From Mesostigma viride (taxonomy: Eukaryota; Streptophyta; Mesostigmatophyceae; Mesostigmatales; Mesostigmataceae), in assembly GCA_009746045.1 (NCBI GenBank), contig RPFO01000131.1:1624316-1669315 (forward strand): a stretch of DNA of 45,000 bases. Reading direction: 5' to 3'. The position numbers and the translations under genes were made by a program. Below, piece by piece: positions 10,124 to 19,200 of this stretch (within the stretch, counting starts at the first letter, position 1; the number at the start of each line of letters is the position of its first letter). The notes below the pieces were generated by a model. The model was not told the DNA's origin, did no database searches, and worked only from the letters and a program-made list of their open reading frames with translations.

Positions 10124-10730
10124 AGGCCTTACGTTCTTGGTAGCCTCAGCTACTCCGAAACAATCCGTGGTTACGGCTGTTGTCGTTCCTACGTTTACGT
10201 GCGGTTAGGACCCTTTTGACTGGTTGTTACCTGGTCCAGTGACATATCAATTGTTCAGTATTGTGGGCCGGTGCAGTCGCGCCGCGCTGCGTACTTTAGG
10301 GCCTGGGCCGTTGGCACTCTGTGTGGTCTGGACCAGCGCCGACCCACGTGGCATTAGAGTGCGTAGATCTAACCCACCTGTGATCGTACGGGCGAGGGCC
10401 ATGTTTGGCCCGAGCACGCACGAGTCTGTCGGCCAATTTAGGTGTTGCAATTTCCTTGTGTTGACAGTTCGACCTTTGATATGGCTTGTTATAGCTAGTC
10501 GAACCATGGATGTACGTTATTGCCAGTAATGTCTAAGTAAATGTGTCAATTGCTTAGTATGGAAACAATTATCGGAAAGCATTAGAGTCGGGAGTTCAAC
10601 GATCTTTCAAAATGCAGAACAGGGTTCCTTCTTCTACCGGGTTAGTTAGTCTAGGACAGGTTAGATCCTGGGGTCGAGGTAGAGTAGAAGAACCGGGTCG
10701 TAACACGTAGGATAGCATTTGTAGGACACC
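10124..10730. other. Interrupting segment inside the LINE
   Basis: About 600 bp between the RT C-terminal frame and the ORF2 tail, with no frame that continues either. It contains a run of MluI-like and T-rich patches but no inverted ends I can see. It is either a decayed part of ORF2 or a small insertion. Confidence 0.3.
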
Positions 10731-11054
10731 TTGCCCGCACCAGCCAGGTCGACACCACCCTTGGTCTGGCCGGCCCCCAGCGGCTTGGACAGCCAGGGCG
10801 GCATGTGCATTCTGACCTGGCCTGGCCCCAAGGACATTCCCAAAAGGGTAGGGAAACCTGTCACCAACTACGTTCAGATGCTGCTGGACGACCTCGTGGT
10901 CCCAGCCCAGTTTGAGCACCGCATCCACTCTCTCTCCCGTCTTTGGACTGCCATGCAGGACAAGACGCGGTGGAAGAAGATTGTCAAGGCGCACACGCCC
11001 GACCCTGTGGGCAAGCCACCTCCCCCCAAGCGGAGGAGGCGTTTTGATGAGTAG
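10731..11054 (+). pseudogene. LINE ORF2: C-terminal tail
   Basis: The segment VGKPVTNYVQMLLDDL...SLSRLWTAMQDKTRWKKIVKAH ending KRRRRFDE fits the last block of LINE ORF2 proteins, where a Trp-rich 'QDRxxWRxLV' stretch precedes a basic end. The Met at 10731 is arbitrary. No other gene family fits better. Confidence 0.55.
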
Positions 11055-11129
11055 TGCAGTTAGGATTTTCTAGATAGAGTTAGGATAGTTCGATCGCGCG
11101 GCTCCCTCCACCCCATCCATCATGAAATA

Positions 11130-11186
11130 TGTGCTACATGACCTCCCCACGGAGGCATGTTATAATTTAAGTTAATTTAATTTTGT
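11130..11186 (+). other. LINE 3'-terminal hairpin and AT-rich tail
   Basis: ATGTGCTACATG, then CCTCC-CCAC-GGAGG (11142-11155), then ATGTTATAATTTAAGTTAATTTAA. The same block, with paired changes in the stem, closes two other copies in this window, so it is the element's 3' terminus and a likely recognition structure for its reverse transcriptase. Confidence 0.75.
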
Positions 11187-11325
11187 GACCTAGGGTCAAG
11201 AAATCGCGGTCATGGTCAGACCCCCCTGTATTCAAACCAGTGTATCTCTCTAATGAATAAGCATTCTGTAGGTCTGAGTAGCTCAAAAAATCCTTTGATT
11301 TATGGGCTTTCAGGACAGTATATAC

Positions 11326-11556
11326 ATCAAAGAGACAACCAGCGCAGGCCAGAAATCGGGAGAATCCGGACCATGGTAGCTCGAGCCTGCCGTTATCTTT
11401 TCCGCGTTTTCGAGTCGTTCAGGATGATGAAGATGAATGGTGATGGAAATGTGTATCCTTGTGCATCCTTCGGCTTCCTCCACACCACCCATCCAACCTG
11501 GAATATGTGCTACATGATCTCCCAACGGAGACATGTTATAATTTAATTTAATTTTT
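11326..11556 (+). mobile_element. Second LINE/SINE 3' end, plus strand
   Basis: Contains a block (11331-11389) found again on the minus strand at 22899-22956, and ends ATGTGCTACATGA, a TCTCC-CAAC-GGAGA hairpin (11518-11531), ATGTTATAATTTAATTT. No coding sequence. It lies right after the main LINE, so it is a separate, 5'-truncated insertion or a tandem 3' end. Confidence 0.65.
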
Positions 11557-11796
11557 AATCCTTGTGCATTGAAATTATGGCTGGCTTACGTGTGGAGCGA
11601 CTAGATGACCTAGACGGTGGGGCCGGAAACAGCATGCTTGATCAGGGCGTGTGTTTCTAGCCTAACTGGCCGGGAGTGTCTAGTGGTGAGCACCATTGCT
11701 GCGATCGCTCTCCCACCATTTACGAGGAAATACCCGCAAATGGAAAACCACTGAAAAGGTCTAGCTAGTCAGTCATCACGTTAGCCATGCCATGAT

Positions 11797-12055
11797 TCCA
11801 AACGTCCAAGAACTGCACACGGTGCAAAGGCAAAAAGCCGGAGGACAGCACTTTCAAATGTGCGGCGGGAACCAAAAGCCCGCGGATGCCAGAAAACATC
11901 GTGTTGCGGCAGCGACGCGACGATGTGGCCATGAATGAGTATATACATGGCCATGAAAAAATTTTTTCCTTAGGTGCTATACGCGTTCTAAAAAAAGCTT
12001 ACAACGCGATATATCGCGTTCTAATTAAAAAAACACGGGTTAATAATGTGATTGG
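11797..12055 (+). CDS. Cysteine-rich open frame at the right end of the TTAA element
   Basis: Between a stop ending at 11796 and a stop near 12055 the frame reads ...KNCTRCKGKKPEDSTFKCAAG then a basic stretch NIVLRQRRDD. CxxC-x10-FxC resembles a small zinc ribbon; piggyBac transposases are known to end in a Cys-rich domain. There is no start codon early in the frame and it runs through the terminal repeat, so it is at most the last exon of a lost transposase. Confidence 0.22.
12003..12020. repeat. 18-bp subterminal palindrome, right end
   Basis: AACGCGATATATCGCGTT, a perfect palindrome 19 bp from the right end of the TTAA element, matching the two at the left end. A half-site ACGCGTTCTA lies near 11977. 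Confidence 0.85.
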
Positions 12056-12255
12056 CTAATAAGTAGGTATTGTCAAACCAAGTTAATTCCAATGCCACAA
12101 ATGGCTGAATTTGGAGGCACGATGTGCTCAGCCCGCCGGCCTCAGACCATCATACGGCCAGGGCTAGGAGAAAGGGTGCGACGGATGTCAGTCAGTCGGT
12201 GTTCTTGGACCTGCTCCCTTAGCCAAAATAAAGAATTAAGTAGGCTGGCGACGCC

Positions 12256-12440
12256 CCCACCCCTTTTTTCAGGGGGCCGGGGGGGGGGGGGGGGGTCTGC
12301 ATCCAAAACCCCCCACTCAACCCCACCCCCCACCACCACATTTTCTGTCTGTGTGGGGGGGGCCGGGAGGTCCAACCCCCCGCCCCCCCATGAGTTTTAG
12401 TTGGGGGTAGGGGGGGGGGGGGGTCTACCCCGCCCCCCCC
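12256..12440. repeat. Low-complexity poly-C / poly-G tracts
   Basis: Alternating long C and G runs, including GGGGGGGGGGGGG near 12283 and 12410. Three overlapping ORFs here are products of base composition only. Homopolymer lengths are unreliable in assemblies. Confidence 0.85.
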
Positions 12441-13268
12441 TCTATACACTGTAGCTCCGGGAGTGTCGGGGACAGCCACTGGGAATATCGTTAGGTGAAG
12501 GGGTACCAGTACCCACGTATCGACTATCGACCAGCTGGTTACCCAATGTGTGTAGTGTGATAGGTGATATGTTTAGAAGGGAGCAGTATGTGGCCAGGGA
12601 AGCCAGGTGACATGCGCTCCCCTTACACCTCCTGCATTCTCGGCGTGAACAACAACAACCACAACTGCATCCCGTACTGCTAAAAAGCATACGGAACGTC
12701 TATTGGTTGAAAGTCTATCTCCTATTTCCTGCCGTCGTAAGACGTAAGTACATGACCCTGTTAATCAATTGGCTCGCGGGATGACTCCGTAATCTCCGTA
12801 AGCAGCTATGGTGCAAGGATGGAGATCCGGAAGTGCAGTGATCACAATATGACTACAAAATGATTTGTCAAGATCAGATTTATTGTCAACATATTAGAAT
12901 CGACCCTAAGTACTGCATCGGTCATTACCATTTTACCGCGTTACTAATTGTCTCTGCGCCTCTGCGGCAATGATCAATAAATTTCGTTGGCATATATCTA
13001 ATAAAGAGCCGGGAAATGACGTCGTAGCCCACTTGTCGACTGGCTATGGGCCTGTCCAAGCCAATGAGATTGGCAGGACAAGCATCCATGCTCCCGTCTG
13101 CCCTAGGCTCGCGACAATCCTCGAGAACCTCCCTATCAGAGCCCTCTAGCTTGACGACCAGCTTTCCGACGGCAATTTTGTTTCAGGTTCAGTTCGAGTG
13201 CAGGTGGTGGCCGTCCGACGAACACAGGGACAAGGGTTTCAAGCCAAGATCTTGCAGACCGCGTTGCG
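12441..13268. other. Region upstream of the ankyrin gene
   Basis: Expected to hold the promoter and 5' UTR. An open frame from ATG at 12970 to TAG at 13147 (59 codons, MINKFRWHIS...) reads on after the stop to about 13310 with protein-like composition, but I recognise no family. It may be a decayed ORF or chance. Confidence 0.3.
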
Positions 13269-16200
13269 ATGGACACAGATTGCGACATTGGCCAGGTTAG
13301 CGGAATGATCTAAGTTATGCTAGCCGAAGAAGGATTTCATTGTGGCTGGACATGTAAAACTTTTGTTTGCTGCTAACCATGTCAGGCAATTCCCAGTCAG
13401 ATTGGCATGTATTACTTGCGCGTGGCCCCTTGCCACTCTGCAGAGCTATGGCGTTTACTCTGCGGCTGTCCTAAGAAGCAGACGAGACACCGCTGTGTGC
13501 GCTCCCTATTGATCCATCAAGTCTCAAGCCCTCGGACTCTGAATCACAGACCTTCATAAATTGGCTCCCTTCCCCGCTTCCCCCAGTTCCAGGAAAGCCG
13601 TTTGATGCCGTTTGCTAGCCAGCTAGTCGCTGAGGAAGACAAAAACAAGCGAGCGGAGCAAATATGCGTCGAGCCTGCTGGCCAAGCTGGCTCACATTCC
13701 GACCAACATGATAACGAGGATCGGCCCTTAAAACTCCAAAAAGGGATTGCTGGCTTAATGGAGCAGGTGGGTTGATCATAATTCCTGAGCAAGCTTTCCA
13801 GCGAGGTGACTATATACTACGCACCATCACCCCGTTCCCATGTTCGTGGCTGTTAAAGAATCGACCCATTTCCAGGGTTTTACAGAAGAGTTGTCCGTGC
13901 TGTTTGCACTGTAGAGCTCGAGCCCACTTATGAGGTCATCGCTACACAAGTCAGCGCTGTGAAACACCCGACCCATTCTGCAGGCCGGAGGGGGGGCCCT
14001 CTAAACACGGAGCTGCTCCCGTGCCTCCTAAATGTGCCGGCTTACACCTGCGACGTTGACCTGCTTATCAGGTCGGGGTTTTAACGGGAGGGGGAGGAAC
14101 CTTGTAAGTGTGGACGTTAAGCTCCCTCCCCCACCCCCACCCCCGTGCTTCTGCTTTTCGTATTTATATTGTTTTCCTCGGTGCAGGGGTCGCATTCCCT
14201 GCTGCCAGAGGGTTCATCAGCACCATGCCCGCCAGGCGTCGACGTGCCTGCGGTTGCCAGCACATGCGGTGTGGCCGCAAGTGGTTCCGTGGCAGGTGGT
14301 CCTACCGTCAAGCCAAAGGACAAGGTCAGTTGGTTTGGCGATGCGCGTGTGGTTTTGTGCGGGTGTGTAGGGAGTTCAAAGCAGACATTTAGTCGCTATT
14401 ATGCGGTCAAGAAAATAGGGTTTTGTGAGTTATTTCCCAAAGCCATTTACCCACTAGCTATCTTGTGGTCAAGAAAATAGGGGGTTGTGCGGAGTTTTTC
14501 CACATTTGACACTTGTTAACTATCGTGTGGTCAAGGAAGTAGGCGTTTTGTGTGCTAGCTAAGCTACATTAGTGACGGGTTAACCATTCATGCCTTTGTG
14601 CGCGCTGGATGAGAAGGCAAGGTGAGTCCCGTTGACTCCTGCCGGCTGCTCCTGCTCTCACCGCGGGCAGGGATCTTCTTCTCGTTGCTGCCGGCCCTGC
14701 GTACCGTAGTGGCTGAAATCACATTGCGAATAAATAATTTTTCGAGGGTTTTTCTGCATGGTTTTGACACTTGCGGGGAAAGTTCAGCCCGGGTTAGGTA
14801 AACTTCGAGCCCGGGAGCTTGTTTATATTAGGGCACCTAGTTCAGTGTCTGACTTGGATTCTAACCTATCAAGTACATTAATTACCCACCAAGCGCAGGT
14901 CCTATCTGACCAGTATGACATAAGGCCCTAATCAGTGCTAATAGGGCCCCTAATCAGTGCTAATAGGGCCCCTAATCAGTGCTACTTGAACGGGTTGTCA
15001 ATCTGGCGCAACGCGGCGCGGCGCGGCAAGCGCGGCGCTCCACTTCATCTAGCTGCGCCGCGGCCTGCAGCCAGAAACAGGTGTAGCGCCTCCCGGTTTT
15101 CATACTTTACGGGGTAAATTGAAGTATTATTTTAGCACTTTTCGGGGGGTCATTCGAAAAGATTTATTCGCAATGTGATTTCAGCCACTACGGTACTGGG
15201 AATGTGGGGCCGATTGAGGCTTGACACCGTGTCCATCCAGCCACGTAGCCATTGCCACCTACCTAGGGACCTACCTACCTTCCTAGGGAGCTTCAGCGGT
15301 GGGCTTCCAATTTTAAGTCGCAATGCCTGAAGCGTAAGGGCAAAGAACCAACCGGTGACGTACAAACACCCCTGGTGTTCGTTCAGTTCTCCCCTTACTT
15401 CTTGGTTTGTCCCCTCAAGTTTAATTCTTATATTTATTCTGTAGTCCCCTTGCTTTACCTCCTGTGCCCCCTGGTATTGATTGCTAGACTCCGTTTCTCC
15501 ATGGACTCCCTGCCTTGACTCCTTTTCTTGCTACCTTGAGTCCAGTTTGCTTCTCTTCCTGTCCCTTGCCTCGCCATGCCATGCACGGCCACGCAGGGCA
15601 AAGCGGTACTTGGTGACAGCAGCAACTTGCCCAGCGAGGCCCCCATCCCCATCTTGATGAACGCAGGCATCCGCAAGTACTCCAACGACGAGTACTCCCA
15701 GGCCCCTAAACGACCCACCTGGTCCCTGGGCTTGGCAGCGGACCCGTTCGCCACAGCAAACCCTTTTGCCGCGACAAACCCTTTCGGGGTTGGAGATTAC
15801 TCAGCGGCTGGTGGCCTGCTCATGGGGGGTGGGGACCCTGGCGAGGAACCCTCAGACGAGAAACTGGCCTTGTGGGCGCAACAGGCTGAGTGGGCTGCTG
15901 CCGCGGAGGATGCCCAAGGATCGACCGAAGTTGTCGTAAACCGAGGAAAGGGAGTGATGGAAGTGGAGGAGGGTGGACGGGAGGTGCTGCGGAACCTTGG
16001 AAAACTCACCGCGCTGAAAGAAATGGCAGCCAGCATGGTCAGGCTGCAGAACCAGGTGGCATTTCACAGGGGGCGGGGGCCATCAGGGATCGAGGCCTGT
16101 GCGTCCCCATCGGGGGGGGAGGCGTCAGGGTCGGGGGGGCAAGGGGAATCGGGGAAAGGGGACCAGGAAGGGGACCGGGGAGTTGACGAGGGACAGCTGG

Positions 16201-19200
16201 GGGGTCTAGCGGAGGATTTCACTTGGACGCTCGACCCAGACGCGGTGATCGATGAGGCGAGGGCGAGGGCGCTGCAGGCGGCGTTTGGGTGCGGGGACCC
16301 AGGGGGCACGGAGGAAGAAGAAGTATATGACCCGGGGGAGCCCGAGAAGGGCTTTGTGCCAAAGCTCCCCTGGATGGGTGTGGAGCAGGTGAGCGGGGTG
16401 TTAGGGGGGGGATAGGCAGTGTTTTTTTTAGTGGCGATACACCGCCAAATGTGGCGGTGTGGCACTTTTTTTGGCAAAATGTGGCGGTGCCACCCACTTG
16501 GACAGGGCACCCAAGAAGCCACAATTTGGCCGTGCTGTTCTACTTTGTAGTTTCGTTTCGCCACAGGGTGGCCGTGCCTGAAGTTCACTCTAGTACAGGC
16601 TACGCCACAATTGGCGGTGTCAGCCGGTCTTCCGGCCGGCGTTCCGCCACAAGCCTCCCTAGTACTAGAACTACTATGAGTATTACTATGACTGACTGAC
16701 TTACTGACTGCATAGTGCATGTACGTAGAGCCCGGCCAAGTGCCAAGTGGCAAGTGGCCCGCTGCCAGAGACCAGAGTGCACTGTGCAGACTGCAGCTTG
16801 TGTGCATTTTCTGGCTTCAGCTGGCTGGCGGCCTGGCGGCTGGCGCCTCAGTTCCAGTCACTCGCCAGCCATACAGTACTGTACTGCATTGCATTGACTA
16901 TGTGTTTCGACTTTCGGCACTTCAGTAATCGTTTTGTTAAGCAGTGGCTGTAGTGGTAATCGTTGTTGTTAATTTACCAAGTACGCCCGGCGCCGATGCC
17001 TGAGACGGAGACGCTCGCCCGCCTTGTGTACAGGCATTCACGCCTTAAGTTGGGTTCGAGGTTTTTGGTCAACCCAACTTCAGGCGTGAACCCAACTTAA
17101 GGCGTGAATGATTCTAATAAATTCTACTAGTTTGAACTTAAGATAATTAAACATACTGTTCTGAACTACTTTGAACTTGGAATGCCAGTACGGCGCCGCG
17201 CCGCGCTGACCCCGCTGCCGGTAGGGTCATTTGCTGCACCAAAAAGCCAGCCCGCCACACGTGGCCGTGCCAAGCCCAATTTTAATTGGCTTAAAGCCAC
17301 ACATTGGCCGAGTAAACTGAAGTTTTCATAGTTCGAAACGCCACAAGTGGCCTAGCGCCACTAGTAACGAAAACCTTAAAAAAAACACTGGGGATAGGAG
17401 CGGGTTGTTAGGGGGGGGATAGGAGCGGGTTGTTAGGGGGGGGATAGGAGCGGGTTGTTAGGGGGGGGATAGGAGCGGGGTGTTAGGGGGGGGATAGGAG
17501 TGGGTTGTTAGGGGGGAAGTGGAGGGGGGTGTTATGGGACAATAGGTTGCACTTTGGCTGCAACTCAGGGAGGCTTTTACCGTAGTCCAAAGAAATTTAA
17601 TTTCCAAGCGTCCATATTACCGATTCGCTGTGGCTGTTGTGTGTGCAGTGGCTCCCGTCTAGGGACCCCAAGTGTGATGTCAGAGTGCAGGGTCTGTGGG
17701 GGGTGAGGGTGTTGCCAACAGGATGGCGCTGTGTTGTGGTGCAAGGGAGAGCCACAGCCCCTGGGAGGACACCTGCAACGCACAGACCTGTTGTATGCCG
17801 CTATCTGTTACGCTGAATGTCGTGTTATCTCTCATGCGATGATCTTTTATGCCGAGCTACTTTTCTTGTTGTATTGTAACACCTCAGTTTCGTGTCATTC
17901 TTATATAGCATGTCATTTCGTGTATGATGCCGCGCTATTTATCATGCTTAGAATTTCTTTAGTCGTGGTTTTTATTTTAGTCTATGTGGAAGCGATGACA
18001 GTTCCTACGCTCCTGCTGGCTTGCGCTTGGCCAGTGCCATTGCCTGGTTTCCTTTTCTCCCGTTTGGCCCACAGATGTTCGGCCCACAACCTTCGGTTTT
18101 AGCATTTTTCTCTTATCTTGCGTTTTCCATGCCTTTCTGCTTCACAATGCGTCGTTTAAAGGACGCTCTTTAACGGAAGGACAGCCCGTCGCAATCTGAG
18201 GTTGCTTTTATCGCACAACAGACTTTGGGATCCCTCCCAAGTTTACTGCCGCTACGGCGTGTCTGCTTCCGGTAGAACACACTTCAATAAAGCGCTGAAT
18301 AAAAAAGTCGCTGTTCATTGTGAAACTGTGTACCACGGACGCGGGTTAACACATAACTACATAATATTATAATGTATATAATGCTGTAATGTTGGTAATT
18401 GTGCAGAGGGACGGCAGCCAACTTCATCAGGCGGCAGGAAACGGGGATCTGGGGGCTGTCATGTACCTGGTCGAAAGCGGCGCCGACATCGAAGCCAGGA
18501 ACAAGGTCAGTTAAATCTGTTAAAAGGTCAGACCAAGCCGTGTTCGTTGGCGGGTCCATAGCATCCCTCACCACCTCCCAAGTATTAGTTATACTGCCTT
18601 GTATTGCATAATATCTCTAGTGTCTAGTTACTACAAAGTGGCATCGCGCCGCTGGCCCAAACTGGCGCCGGCAAGGAAGGCAGGAGCGATGTCAGTTGAA
18701 CTGTTCTTGGCTCCGACTATTGTCCCTTGTCTATACTCACTACTGCCATGATTATTTTATCTTTACTTTTGTTAAATCACACTTTGTTGTTACCGCGAAT
18801 TCTACTTGAAGCATTTTCTTATGTCTTGTTTTGTATCAACAATAGGCAGGCACGCATCTTGCCATGGGATGCCGTTGGCCAAAATGCCAATGAGCCATGG
18901 AAATCCCGGAAGTAACGGCCGGGTTTGCTAGCTCAGTAGCCCCACTACAGTCCCAGGGATGTTGGGTATCACAAAGGAGGCGGGCATTGCTGGGAACTGA
19001 TGATGTGAACTGCTGGGAACTGATGATGTGAAATTACCTAAACTTGTGTATAATCCAGAGCAAATCCGAGTTGCCGACTGCATCAGCGACGATGCCAGTA
19101 ACTAAAACTAATAGCCAGGAGAGAGTATTCGCAAAGATTCCAGAATTTGACGAGCGGTATTTCTTTCATCGGACGGAGTGACTGTGTTGCTATCAGCGCT

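Larger units (their letters stand above)
7600..11186 (+). mobile_element. Decayed non-LTR (LINE) retrotransposon with APE-type endonuclease and reverse transcriptase
   Basis: In order: a corrupted endonuclease N-half (QAHYGPVYGA at 7635-7664, a remnant of the GDxNAHxG motif); the endonuclease end with LDYVVV and SDHRLVRATLRL; a linker; a full reverse transcriptase core with FVDYIKAFD, GVWQGCVLSPYLF and YADD; an RT C-terminal part; and a tail with LWTAMQDKTRWKKIV, like the C-terminal motif of many LINE ORF2 proteins. The reading frame shifts at a C9 run near 8613 and again near 9690, and there are stops after 10123. No RNase H domain was seen. The 3' UTR ends in a hairpin and an AT-rich tail near 11186. 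The clade (Jockey/RTE-like or other) is unresolved. Confidence 0.85.
5855..12039. mobile_element. TTAA-flanked inverted-repeat transposon (piggyBac-like), host of nested retroelements
   Basis: The left end reads TTAA-CCCGTGTTTTTTTA (TTAA at 5851-5854) and the right end is its reverse complement, TAAAAAAACACGGG-TTAA (TTAA at 12040-12043; the run is preceded by ATTAA). A 14-bp terminal inverted repeat starting CCC, flanked by TTAA, is the known signature of the piggyBac superfamily. Just inside each end are 18-bp palindromes of the form AACGCGATRYATCGCGTT. The interior is mostly later insertions: a LINE 3' end on the minus strand, a decayed LINE on the plus strand and a further LINE 3' end. The unexplained parts, about 6560-7560 and 11560-11985, may be the original body. 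No intact transposase was found, so the family call rests on ends and target site. Confidence 0.65.
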
